Origin: Bacteroidales bacterium
GTDB lineage: Bacteria > Bacteroidota > Bacteroidia > Bacteroidales > VadinHA17
Length of the DNA stretch: 45,034 bases
Reading direction: 5' to 3'
NCBI GenBank assembly: GCA_024763075.1
Contig: JANTGF010000029.1
Coordinates: 1-45,034 of the forward strand
A program made the translations under genes and the position numbers. The notes beneath the pieces were generated by a model. The model ran no database searches, was not told the DNA's origin, and worked only from the letters and a program-made list of their open reading frames with translations. Below are positions 7,992 to 16,804 of this stretch, piece by piece (positions within the stretch are counted from its first letter, which is position 1; every line of letters begins with the position of its first letter).

Positions 7992-10517
7992 TTATTTATA
8001 AACCGCTTCCCCTTTCTCAACCGACCAGTCATTTCCAAAAAATCCTGCGGCTTCCACCCCTTTTACTCCTTCTGTCATATAATCTTCAGAAATAACCATA
8101 AAATCCGGGAATCCGCTACCCGGGTTGAGATATGGCAAACTTCCTGTAAGCCTTATGCCTTTAAGTCCGGTTCCTGCGACTACACCCACAGATGCAAACT
8201 CACTGTCTTTTTCCGGGTAAATAAAAATAATTCCCAAATTTGAACCTTTTATCTCCTTTTTTCCTATTCTGATCAACTTTTTGGTAACCTGTACCGGACA
8301 ATCCGGCAGTAAAGTTTCCCATGCTGAATTTGTAGATGCATTCCCATACAAAATTATATTTCTATCTTTGTATTTCACCGGATCAAACTCTGTATCCTTA
8401 ATAATTTCAATAGAACCGTTCCCCTGATACCAGAAAATTTCAGCATCATACCTGGCCTTATCGAAAATCCATTTATCCTCGGAATTGCTACCATTTGTCC
8501 CAAGTACGAAAACTACCTGATGATTGATCGCATCTTTAAATGTGCCATAACGATGAGGACCCTTCATAGACTTTGAGGGTGATGACACCTGCTTCCAGGT
8601 TTCACCTGATTTATCAAACCAAACATTGTTACTTACTTTCGTCAACCCAGATATTAATAATTCCGAACTGTCCAGCTTAACTGACAGCTCCCTGTGTTTA
8701 TCTACCTGCACAAGATCAAAGCTCAGGCGTTCCACATTCGCTGTGGATCCTTCAAACAAATTTCTCCCCGGGTCGAAGCGAATGTCCACTGTACTCATTT
8801 CCAGGGGGTGAATCTGCGCTTCAATACTTAACCAGTTATTAACAGACGAAACTCCAGGATTTGCGGTTCTGAAATCAATTTCCCTGATTCTTTTCTTTCC
8901 TGGAAGAGCATGCCGTGCAAAAAAATCGAAAAGTGGCGGCCAGTCCACACAATCTGTCCCCGGTTCTTCCGATACATCCCACCAATGTCCGGCCCCGGGT
9001 TGCCTGTGGAACACAAAATCCTTATGAAACTTTTTCAAATGTTCAACCATTTGTTCCGATTGTCCTATCCGTACATTATTATCTTCCTCGCCATGGATAA
9101 TATAAATACCCAACTGTTTATAATTTTCTTCAAGCGCGTAAGTATGACCCGGCAAAGTTGCGCGCATTAACATCTTCTCCATTGGAGTCTCCTCTTTTTT
9201 GCTTCTGATCCTGTACGACCACCAGCTTATCCATCCTGCACTGGGGCCAATGGCTGCAAAAAGATCAGGATAGGTAGCCCCCAGTATCCAGGTTCCATGC
9301 CCACCCATGGAATGACCTGTCAGATAGACTCTTTCCTTATCATATGGTATGCTTTCTTTCGCCTGATTCAATACCTCCAGCGCATCGATTCTGCCCCAGT
9401 CTTCCCAGTCATATCCATAAGGTCTGCGATTGGTTGGACTAACAATATTTGCCCAGCTCTTATTGTTATAGGACGAAGCCTGATTGATGGCCTCAACGGA
9501 AGCCCCATGTACGGAAAGAACCAGGGCCGGATCACCATCAATCTTCTTATTTTTCACAGGATTTACCGCATAATACTGCACACTCCCGTCAATGGATGAA
9601 ATAAAGGTTCTTTTATAGGGCTGATAAATATCCTTTGTCCGGATAATGACTTTCTTTGAATCCAGTACTTTGCCTCCTCTTTTCAGTTCGAGCAACGCTT
9701 CTATCTCTCCTTTAGCAGAAGGAGCAGGTCCCTTCAGCCGGAAACCGGTTTTTCGTACGGAAAACGGCTGAATGAGCGGAACCTCCTGAATTGTCTTTTC
9801 CAGGCCTGTACCGGAAACCTGAAGACTAAGATCTTTCACAGGTTTTACATCAGCATTAATAACCACTACGGCACCCAAAAAATCAGGGGATTCTCCTATT
9901 CTGAAATCAGGCAAAGTATTGTCCTTTACATTTAAAACGGTCTTTTCAGAAAGATCATGAATGAGTACTTTTAAACGCCCCCGGGTTACACTGAAAACAA
10001 AAATATTTTTACCCTTTTTGAGTTTTACAGGTAACAGGGAAAAATTAAATTTAGGTTCCCATGATTCAAAACTCTCTTTGTTCTGATATTTATTTCCCAT
10101 TCTTGGAGAACCATTCACATATACCATGTTATGTCCCATCCCTTCAAGTAATACAGCTTTTTCAGTCTTGCTCCGAATTTCCATATAAACCCAGGAAGCA
10201 CCTCTCAGACCCCGATCACGAAACCAGCCGTCATCTCCTGATTCCAGCTTTTTCCAGGCGATGGAAGTATCATTAAAGATCAGCATTTCCCCTTCTTCCG
10301 GAGACTTAAAACGGCCCATAAGAATGGCTGATTCAACCGGATCAGTTTTATAAACATCCATCCGGTAATTTCTCGGGACATGAACCATCAGCCCCTCCTT
10401 TAACATCAGTTTTCCATCCTTAAAATCTAAGGAAGTAGCATTTATCAAGGGTACACAGAAAAATGCTGTGAGCAGCAACAACAACTTACATTTTGCAAAC
10501 TTGTTTATGTTTTTCAT
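7992..10517 (-). CDS. Large secreted alpha/beta-hydrolase (prolyl-oligopeptidase/esterase-like)
   Basis: The start is placed at 10517, not at the upstream ATG at 10568, because MKNINKFAKCKLLLLLTAFFCVPLINA is a normal signal peptide only from there; the product is about 841 residues. The N-terminal third is beta-rich. A hydrolase domain follows with YDKERVYLTGHSMGGHGTW (nucleophile Ser403), an IIHGEEDNNVRIGQSEQM segment contributing the acid residue, and GAGHWWD (His511). The C-terminal part has no recognised family. In a polysaccharide locus such proteins are usually carbohydrate esterases rather than peptidases. It is the last gene of the long minus-strand train, separated from the preceding gene by 326 bp with hairpins, so it may have its own promoter. 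Confidence 0.8.
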   Translation of the reverse strand: MKNINKFAKCKLLLLLTAFFCVPLINATSLDFKDGKLMLKEGLMVHVPRNYRMDVYKTDPVESAILMGRFKSPEEGEMLIFNDTSIAWKKLESGDDGWFRDRGLRGASWVYMEIRSKTEKAVLLEGMGHNMVYVNGSPRMGNKYQNKESFESWEPKFNFSLLPVKLKKGKNIFVFSVTRGRLKVLIHDLSEKTVLNVKDNTLPDFRIGESPDFLGAVVVINADVKPVKDLSLQVSGTGLEKTIQEVPLIQPFSVRKTGFRLKGPAPSAKGEIEALLELKRGGKVLDSKKVIIRTKDIYQPYKRTFISSIDGSVQYYAVNPVKNKKIDGDPALVLSVHGASVEAINQASSYNNKSWANIVSPTNRRPYGYDWEDWGRIDALEVLNQAKESIPYDKERVYLTGHSMGGHGTWILGATYPDLFAAIGPSAGWISWWSYRIRSKKEETPMEKMLMRATLPGHTYALEENYKQLGIYIIHGEEDNNVRIGQSEQMVEHLKKFHKDFVFHRQPGAGHWWDVSEEPGTDCVDWPPLFDFFARHALPGKKRIREIDFRTANPGVSSVNNWLSIEAQIHPLEMSTVDIRFDPGRNLFEGSTANVERLSFDLVQVDKHRELSVKLDSSELLISGLTKVSNNVWFDKSGETWKQVSSPSKSMKGPHRYGTFKDAINHQVVFVLGTNGSNSEDKWIFDKARYDAEIFWYQGNGSIEIIKDTEFDPVKYKDRNIILYGNASTNSAWETLLPDCPVQVTKKLIRIGKKEIKGSNLGIIFIYPEKDSEFASVGVVAGTGLKGIRLTGSLPYLNPGSGFPDFMVISEDYMTEGVKGVEAAGFFGNDWSVEKGEAVYK

Positions 10518-10843
10518 CTGTTTATAATTTTGTATTCTACTAGTATTGTGTTCTTTATGTTTTGTCACGATTTCTTCATGCTGCGCGAAAAAAATCTTGC
10601 CAAAAAGGTTATTTCTATTTTTAATTCCCGGGGTTAAAACCCCGGGTTATTAAGATTTAACCCGATGGGTTTTTATAATCATTTCCTTGTACATCGGTTT
10701 GGCCGTCCTGAATGTTTCATATATTTAAATTTAACAATTTGATGAATCTATTTATTAAGTTTTGAAACAATTTTTAGCAAAAATCCAGGCCAAACCTTTT
10801 AACAAATTCTATTGAATAAAACAGTTTGTTAAGTAAAACAAGA
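10518..10843. other. Intergenic gap with hairpins within the minus gene train
   Basis: No gene is seen. A perfect inverted repeat CCCGGGGTT-AA-AACCCCGGG lies at 10627-10646, followed by AACCCGATGGGTTTTTAT (10659-10676), a small stem with T-run on the plus strand. The first is GC-rich and symmetric like a REP element. Neither has a U-tract in the minus direction, so a terminator for the minus-strand train is not well supported. The rest is AT-rich and could hold a promoter for the esterase. Confidence 0.5.
10627..10646. repeat. GC-rich perfect hairpin, REP-like
   Basis: Nine-base perfect arms (CCCGGGGTT/AACCCCGGG) are separated by AA. The symmetry, GC content against an AT-rich background and intergenic position are typical of dispersed palindromic elements; it could also protect or attenuate the transcript of the train. 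Confidence 0.6.
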
Positions 10844-12952
10844 CTAATGACCGGTTCCCTTTTTCATTATTTGTTCAAACTTGTTCAAAATTTCCTGACT
10901 CAACACAGCCTTTTCCTCCCAGGCCTGATCTCCGGTAACACCCGCCTTCGCAGAATTAAAAGGCTGAAAATCAATTTTGCGAAAAGATGATTTCTTTTTA
11001 AAACGGAAATCGTAATTCTCCGGATCAGTAAAAAAAGGATCCACAATAAATGAATGGCTGTCATGCCCTGTTTTCTTCCATTTCTTAAATGACATTCCTG
11101 AAAAATCCATCTCTTTGGTCAGGGGATTCCAATAAATATTACTATCCACTTTCACATCAATTTTATCCCAGGGTCCGGCCATAACCACTCCTTCACTGAA
11201 ATAAATAATATTATTTGTCAGGTTAAACGACAGGTGATCTTCCACCCGGGTACACTGCAGCTGATATTTCTCGCTAAAAGCAAAAATGTTATTCCTGATC
11301 ACATTTTCTTTCCCATAATGCTGATGAAAGCCACCGGTTTTGGTTTTATATACCAAATTATTCTCCATATGAATGCCTGTGGAACCCTCATCCGGGTACA
11401 AACCCCACCCACCATAAGAATAGGAATAAATATGATGGATTACATTATTATTTACCTGTGTTCCTTCAGATGATCCAAGGGTATAAACACCGGACATATC
11501 ACTTAAAATACCCCAGCCAATATGATGAATATGGTTAAAAAGGATACGATTCCGTTTGGCCGGGCTGTATTTGTAACCCCATATCCAACCTACTGAAACC
11601 CCGGTATATCTGAAATCACCTATATCATTGTGTTCAATCAGATTATCACTGCTTTGACCAATCCATACCCCTACCGCACAATCAAAGATATAACTTCCGG
11701 ATTTGATAATATTGTTTACAAAGGAGATCTTGCGAGTGATTAAGTCCCGGTTTTCAGGTATGACGGTTTCCCCCATTCTTACCCCTCCTGCACCCAAATC
11801 ATGAATATAGCAGTGCTCCACGAAACTATTGCTACAGGCTATGCGGAACCAGATCCCATAATTACCTGTATGGGCGATCTCACAATCCTGAATATATATG
11901 TTCCGGGCTGCATCCGCCTGAATTGCAGCATCAATGGGGCTGGCAGCCTGAGCCGGCTCAAAGCCCTCTACCGGCATATTCCATGCGGAATACATAAATT
12001 TCAGTCCTTTGAGTTGAATGTGCTCAAGGTATTTCCCTTCGCTGGCATTTCCCTTAAAAATTACAAGATTTTGCAGAACAGGTGCAATCATTTCAGTTTT
12101 TGCAGGATCCTCACCCTCCAGGGGAATGTAACGGAGACCTCCTTCCATGTCCAGAAACCACTCCCCGGGAGCATCCAGGGCTTCAGCGTAATTCTCAAGG
12201 ATATACCGTTGACCGGGCTTCCATGAGTTCCAGGGCTTCATACCACCACCGGAAGTGTATATCACCCCTTCCGGATCAACACTTACTTTATCCAGATACC
12301 GAAGCGTAATATCCCACTTATGATATACTTTCAATACCACCCGCTTAAAATCTTTCTGATCCAGAAAAGCCAAAGGCCGTATATTTTCCTTAACCACTTT
12401 TACGATCTGTCTGGCTTTTTCAGGAGCACGTCCATTTCCCTTCACCCAAACCTCCTCCTTAATATCTTTCATATTAAAATAGCCCTGATTGGGGCTTTTT
12501 GCCCTGACAGCCCTTCTTCCATTCACATACAACTGCTCAAAATGCCAGTTCCAGTATTTCACTTCAGGTATTTTTACATACCAGGTTCCATCTGGCAATT
12601 TTTCAATTCCTGTTATCCGGATACCTCCTATAAAAACAGGTTTAGATCCTTGCTCTGCGGAATAAATCACAGGAAACTGTTCCTTTCCACTATCTTCAGC
12701 ACCAAGCGTAAAAGGCTCTTTCATGAAGTATTGTCCGGATTTCACGATAACAAATACCGTATCATTTATCTGATTTTGACTTTTCCATTCACGTACCCTG
12801 TCACGGGCAACATTTAAAGTAGCTACCGGTTTTTCTTTTGTACCCGGATTAACATCACTTCCATCCGGTGAAACATAAAAGCGGACTCCCTGACCAAAAA
12901 GCATACCTTGCAAAAGCAGAAAAAGTGTAAAGACAATTCTTAGTTTCCTCAT
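10844..12952 (-). CDS. GH141-like right-handed beta-helix glycosidase
   Basis: The 702-residue protein has a signal peptide (MRKLRIVFTLFLLLQGMLFGQ) followed by RFYVSPDGSDVNPGTKEKPVATLNVARDRVREW and, further on, QLYVNGRRAVRAKSPNQGYF. Both match the opening of GH141 family proteins, which include an alpha-L-fucosidase and a xylanase. The middle (about 300-600) is made of beta-helix rungs such as YIQDCEIAHTGNYGIWF and NNVIHHIYSYSYGGWGLY. A fucosidase role would agree with the two GH29 genes and the FucP permease, but the catalytic residues cannot be assigned by eye. It follows the GATase1-like gene by 46 bp in the same direction. Alternative: another NosD/beta-helix carbohydrate-active family. 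Confidence 0.75.
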   Translation of the reverse strand: MRKLRIVFTLFLLLQGMLFGQGVRFYVSPDGSDVNPGTKEKPVATLNVARDRVREWKSQNQINDTVFVIVKSGQYFMKEPFTLGAEDSGKEQFPVIYSAEQGSKPVFIGGIRITGIEKLPDGTWYVKIPEVKYWNWHFEQLYVNGRRAVRAKSPNQGYFNMKDIKEEVWVKGNGRAPEKARQIVKVVKENIRPLAFLDQKDFKRVVLKVYHKWDITLRYLDKVSVDPEGVIYTSGGGMKPWNSWKPGQRYILENYAEALDAPGEWFLDMEGGLRYIPLEGEDPAKTEMIAPVLQNLVIFKGNASEGKYLEHIQLKGLKFMYSAWNMPVEGFEPAQAASPIDAAIQADAARNIYIQDCEIAHTGNYGIWFRIACSNSFVEHCYIHDLGAGGVRMGETVIPENRDLITRKISFVNNIIKSGSYIFDCAVGVWIGQSSDNLIEHNDIGDFRYTGVSVGWIWGYKYSPAKRNRILFNHIHHIGWGILSDMSGVYTLGSSEGTQVNNNVIHHIYSYSYGGWGLYPDEGSTGIHMENNLVYKTKTGGFHQHYGKENVIRNNIFAFSEKYQLQCTRVEDHLSFNLTNNIIYFSEGVVMAGPWDKIDVKVDSNIYWNPLTKEMDFSGMSFKKWKKTGHDSHSFIVDPFFTDPENYDFRFKKKSSFRKIDFQPFNSAKAGVTGDQAWEEKAVLSQEILNKFEQIMKKGTGH

Positions 12953-12998
12953 AATCTTATATTTAATTTTTAGTATTGAAAAAGATCATTTCCCAATC

Positions 12999-13784
12999 CT
13001 ATCTCTCCGGCAGCATCAGATTAAGACAAGACAACCAAAAATCATTATATCCTTCCCAGTAAACAAAATTACATCCCCAGTGTGGTGCAGGGTCTGACAT
13101 ATATGCCAATACCCTGCCTTTTCCATATCTACCATAACTCACCAAAGGGTCTCCGGTTTCCTTTATTTTTAAAATAGTTTGGAAACCCTCTTTTGGGCTC
13201 ACCTTGTTATACCCAAGAATTGGAGGAAATGTATTCCAGTCAATACCTGAGAACTTTTTTGCTTCTACTGTTTCAGAAGCATGAAAACCTTCTGTACTTT
13301 CAACCAGGTCCTCATAATCAAGGCAGTTTACCGGGAGTATTTCTTTCAGCCCGGTCCTGCCCCAGCCGCCTTTACCCATTTCTCCAGTAAATGACAGCCA
13401 TCCACCGAGAAACATTACGCTCTTACCCGATTTAACAGCTTCAACGGTAAGTCTTATACGATCCGGAAAGGTAAGAACTTTCGTACCAAATTTTTTCCGA
13501 TCGAAAAAACCGGGTGCCAATTGAAATATCTTTGCTTCCACATCACTGAAGATAATAACATCGTAAGTCTCCAGTATTTTTTCATATTCACCAGGGGCAA
13601 GTTTGTAAAAATCCCAGGTCGGGACTGAATTTACCTGATGCTCACCCGAGGATTCCAGTGCTTCTTTTAGCCATTTCCCATAATTAAATATTTCAAGGCC
13701 TTTGTGAGAGTAGTTAAAAGGAGTTTCCGCAAAAACAGGACCGGTTAATACAGCCCAGTCACCAACATAATAAATCTTTGCCAT
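12999..13784 (-). CDS. GATase1-like protein (PF07090-type), no catalytic cysteine seen
   Basis: This 261-residue cytoplasmic protein (no signal peptide) has the layout of class-I glutamine-amidotransferase-like proteins: KIYYVGDWAVLTGPVF at the N-terminus, YDVIIFSDVEAK, then a nucleophile-elbow position reading SVMFLGGWLSFTGE, and near the end YGKGRVLAYMSDPAPHWG. At the elbow the usual cysteine is replaced by Trp/Leu, so amidotransferase chemistry is unlikely; the domain may bind a ligand or interact with a partner. It sits between the URO-D-like methyltransferase and the GH141-like gene. Its biochemical role is not known to me. Confidence 0.7.
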   Translation of the reverse strand: MAKIYYVGDWAVLTGPVFAETPFNYSHKGLEIFNYGKWLKEALESSGEHQVNSVPTWDFYKLAPGEYEKILETYDVIIFSDVEAKIFQLAPGFFDRKKFGTKVLTFPDRIRLTVEAVKSGKSVMFLGGWLSFTGEMGKGGWGRTGLKEILPVNCLDYEDLVESTEGFHASETVEAKKFSGIDWNTFPPILGYNKVSPKEGFQTILKIKETGDPLVSYGRYGKGRVLAYMSDPAPHWGCNFVYWEGYNDFWLSCLNLMLPER

Positions 13785-13837
13785 TGTATTTTTCTTTCAT
13801 TAAACAATATTTCATCTTCGGTTATTTATTACCTGCA

Positions 13838-13888
13838 AACTACTAATTATCAACTATTTATTGCCAACTTTCAATTATCTCAGATAAT
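13838..13888. repeat. Degenerate heptad repeat and small palindrome in an operon spacer
   Basis: Bases 13838-13879 divide into six 7-base units, AACTACT, AATTATC, AACTATT, TATTGCC, AACTTTC and AATTATC, a degenerate period-7 repeat. Its end overlaps ATTATCT-C-AGATAAT (13874-13888), a perfect inverted repeat. The spacer separates the URO-D-like gene from the GATase1-like gene; an internal promoter or operator is possible but unproven. Confidence 0.45.
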
Positions 13889-13899
13889 CTGAATATCCT

Positions 13900-14916
13900 C
13901 TAGCCCATTCTGGCTGCTTCAATCATTTTCCGCAGATTATCCGAAGGCGTATCCGGGGGAATAGCACATCCGGCATTTACGATCAGTTTTGGAGAATCCC
14001 TATAAATATCAAGTAATTCCCGGGTTTTTTCCTCCACATTTCTGACAGTTCCCCGTGCAATAACTCCTGAAGGATCAATGTTACCTATAAATGTGAGGTC
14101 TTTACTATACTTTTCATAAATCTTATGAATATCTGTTTTATAATCCAGTTCCACCGCATCCGTGCCACTTTCTTTCATATCGTCCAGAATAATATCGGTA
14201 TTTCCGCAAATATGAAGGCAATAAGGCAGATTCAACTCATTAGCCTTTTGTACAATCTTTTTCTCATACGGTAATGCAAATTCTCTGTACATTTCAGCAG
14301 ATATCATTTCCGGACCGGCAGGACTGTCTCCATTGGAAACCATATCCACACCGGTTTTAGCCATCAGCTCAATAAACTGAATCGTTGCATCCGTACAATA
14401 ATCCAGCAGATCAAAAACACGCTGATCTCCGGTTAATAAATCCATCATCCATTCAGCCGGTCCACGCATCATGCTTGCCAGTGAAAAGGCAGCCTGATCA
14501 CAATTTCCTCTTACATAGATCTCATTTCCAAAGTGTTTCTTCACCAATTGACAAGACTCAAGCCATATCTGTATTCTTTCATTCCCGGAAATATCAACTC
14601 TTTCCAGAACATCAATATCCTCAAGGGAATTAAGTGTAACTCCTCTTGTACGTGCAGGCTCATTCACCGGAAAATCAACAGGGACACCCACAGCACCGGC
14701 TAATGTGGCAGTATCCACATCTATGAGAACACCATCATAATGGTATTTTTCAATCGCCTGAATATGGGTTTTCGCAATTTTTTCCGGATCTTCGCGATAC
14801 TCCTTCTGGGTAAAACCAGCTTCTTTGGCAGCCATCATAAAATTATGCAACATAACCGGTCTTTTATCCGGCCATTCTCCTGTCAATGCAGCATTTATTC
14901 TTTCGTATCCATTCAT
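13900..14916 (-). CDS. Uroporphyrinogen-decarboxylase-family protein, probable corrinoid-type methyltransferase
   Basis: The 338-residue cytoplasmic protein has a URO-D TIM-barrel sequence (MNGYERINAALTGEWPDKRP; YHYDGVLIDVDTATLAGAVG). It carries the zinc-site motif of the methyltransferase branch: His235 and Cys237 in YCLHICGN, and Cys317 in NAGCAIPPDTPSDN. True heme-pathway HemE lacks this HxC...C set, so this is more like MtaA/MtbA-type proteins that move methyl groups to or from corrinoids or thiols. No corrinoid-binding partner is seen in the window. It lies 20 bp after the GH29 gene, suggesting co-expression; demethylation of O-methylated sugars is a speculative link. Confidence 0.8.
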   Translation of the reverse strand: MNGYERINAALTGEWPDKRPVMLHNFMMAAKEAGFTQKEYREDPEKIAKTHIQAIEKYHYDGVLIDVDTATLAGAVGVPVDFPVNEPARTRGVTLNSLEDIDVLERVDISGNERIQIWLESCQLVKKHFGNEIYVRGNCDQAAFSLASMMRGPAEWMMDLLTGDQRVFDLLDYCTDATIQFIELMAKTGVDMVSNGDSPAGPEMISAEMYREFALPYEKKIVQKANELNLPYCLHICGNTDIILDDMKESGTDAVELDYKTDIHKIYEKYSKDLTFIGNIDPSGVIARGTVRNVEEKTRELLDIYRDSPKLIVNAGCAIPPDTPSDNLRKMIEAARMG

Positions 14917-14936
14917 AACATATTTTTAATCCTCCA

Positions 14937-16754
14937 TTAATCAACTCCGTGAATCTTAAATGTCCAGGCATAGAAAGAAGGCATTTCATTATATCCAATA
15001 CCCCTGACATCCACCTTCAACTCACCGTTTTCCCAGGTCCAGGGTAAAAACCCTTCCCTTCCGAGCAAACTCACTTTGGTACCGGGAGCTGGCTTGTCCA
15101 TATTTAAAACCAGGGTTTCATCCGGCCACTCCAGCGCAATGGCATAAACATTTCCATGGTTTTTTGTATATGCGATGTATTGTTTCATGGATTTGTAAAC
15201 TCCTTTTAAACCATCTCCCCCTGGAATATCCCTATTTGTAAACAGGTTCTTACGGGGAATCACTACCAGTGGGAATTTATCAGATGACCAGGAAACACTG
15301 ATCATGGCATTTTGTTTTTTCTCATAATACTCAATTTTCAAAGGTAACATCTTCCCGGCTTTCAGCTTCATCACTCCTTTTTCCTTAACTTCCCCCTTAT
15401 GGCTCATCGCATTGCTGTCACTTCCTTTTACTGATTTTCCCCACTGATCAATTACCAGTTTGCCATCAATCCAGAGCCGCATTCCGTCGTCAGCTTTCGC
15501 CTCAAAATGATATTTGCCACTGAAATCAGGTTTCAGATACCCCGTCCAGGTTACGCTAAAATCATCTTCTTTAATTGGTTTTCCCGGAGTATTCCGTACC
15601 CAGTTGAAGTCAATTACAGAATCGGTTCTTTCCATCTGTACCTCTTTTTCCTCTCCTGTTTTCTTCCATAAGGTACATCCGTAAATGGCTTCTCCGTTAA
15701 TTTTCAGCCACTGACCCAATTGTAGTAACCTTTCCTGCTGAAGCAAGGGAATCTGTCCGTCTGCTTTTGGGCCTACATTTATTGTAATTCCTCCACCATT
15801 GGATACCGCCTTAATGAAGAAATGAATCAATTCTTCCGGGGTCATATATGCATCCAGCGGTTCATTCCGGTTTAAACCAAAAGACCTGCCCAGTCCACGC
15901 ACCTCACTCCAGGGTCGCTTGCTGTTTTTCAGCCCGGAACTATACTCAGGAGTTAAGTAACCAATATTACTTCCCCCGCCCCACCGGTTATTTACAATCG
16001 CATCCGGCCCAACCAGATTAAAGTACCAGGCAATAAGCTCCCGGGCGTGCCAGTCTTCCGCTGAATTATACCATTCTCCGTCTGTAAACAAAACTTTTGG
16101 TTTATAGGATGAAATAAGCTCTTTAAACTGGGGGATCATGTGTTTATCCACGTATTCTTTGATCTGGTCATTAGGATCGGTATACCAACGGTGCAATGGA
16201 TTGTTCCATTCGGGCAGGGAGTAATACAAACCGAATTTCACATCTGTCTTTCGTACTGCTTTTGCCAGGTCTCCTACCAGGTCCCTGTGCGGACCCACAT
16301 CCATACTGTTCCATCCGGGTGCATACTTACTGGGCCATAAGCAGTAGCCATCGTGGTGTTTGGAAACCAAAATAATAAATCTAGCACCGGCATCCACGAA
16401 CAGTTTTGCCCATTCATCCGGATTAAATAATTCTGCTTTAAACAAGGGGGCAAAGTCACGGTATGTAAAATCCTCTCCATAATTTTTTTTCATAAATTCT
16501 GTACGCAGGGGACTGCCTACCTGTAGCCCCCTGAGATACCACTCACCATAAGACTCCTTACCTCCATAGGCAGGTACCGAATAGAGTCCCCAGTGAATAA
16601 ATATCCCAAGTTTTGCATCCTTGAACCACTGTGGATAAGGACGGCTTTGTAAAGATTCCCAGGTAGTATCCCATTTCTGCTGTTGTGCAAAAAGAGAGTT
16701 GTTAATTAACAAAAACGATATAAATAATATACTGAACTTTAGTTGCTTTTTCAT
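14937..16754 (-). CDS. GH29 alpha-L-fucosidase with inserted PA14 domain
   Basis: The 605-residue protein has a signal peptide ending ...NSLFAQ and the GH29 hallmarks WFKDAKLGIFIHWGLYSVPAYG and FIILVSKHHDGYCLWPS. The nucleophile motif is VLFTDGEW with Asp225. After the TIM barrel (about 20-365) comes a PA14-like domain (about 380-515: WTGYLKPDFSGKYHFEAKADDG, LWIDGKLVID), and only then the usual C-terminal beta-sandwich. PA14 modules often bind carbohydrate, so the insertion may direct the enzyme to a particular fucosylated chain. It releases terminal L-fucose, which FucP (23308-24615) could import. It is in the long minus train, 50 bp from the sulfatase upstream. Confidence 0.92.
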   Translation of the reverse strand: MKKQLKFSILFISFLLINNSLFAQQQKWDTTWESLQSRPYPQWFKDAKLGIFIHWGLYSVPAYGGKESYGEWYLRGLQVGSPLRTEFMKKNYGEDFTYRDFAPLFKAELFNPDEWAKLFVDAGARFIILVSKHHDGYCLWPSKYAPGWNSMDVGPHRDLVGDLAKAVRKTDVKFGLYYSLPEWNNPLHRWYTDPNDQIKEYVDKHMIPQFKELISSYKPKVLFTDGEWYNSAEDWHARELIAWYFNLVGPDAIVNNRWGGGSNIGYLTPEYSSGLKNSKRPWSEVRGLGRSFGLNRNEPLDAYMTPEELIHFFIKAVSNGGGITINVGPKADGQIPLLQQERLLQLGQWLKINGEAIYGCTLWKKTGEEKEVQMERTDSVIDFNWVRNTPGKPIKEDDFSVTWTGYLKPDFSGKYHFEAKADDGMRLWIDGKLVIDQWGKSVKGSDSNAMSHKGEVKEKGVMKLKAGKMLPLKIEYYEKKQNAMISVSWSSDKFPLVVIPRKNLFTNRDIPGGDGLKGVYKSMKQYIAYTKNHGNVYAIALEWPDETLVLNMDKPAPGTKVSLLGREGFLPWTWENGELKVDVRGIGYNEMPSFYAWTFKIHGVD

Positions 16755-16804
16755 TTTACCGTATTATGCTATATTATACTTGCATATTTTTGTCATCTCA
16801 GGTG

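Noticed and set aside
7992-10517. Calling the large hydrolase a peptidase of family S9
   Set aside because: Motifs GHSMGG and GAGHWWD are shared by esterases; context favours a carbohydrate esterase and no propeller domain typical of S9 was seen.
10659-10676. AACCC-GAT-GGGTT followed by T-run as a terminator
   Set aside because: The T-run is on the plus strand, but the nearby genes are transcribed on minus, so it would not end them.
14385-14940. Plus-strand frames opposite the URO-D-like gene
   Set aside because: They are antisense shadows of a gene with full motif support.
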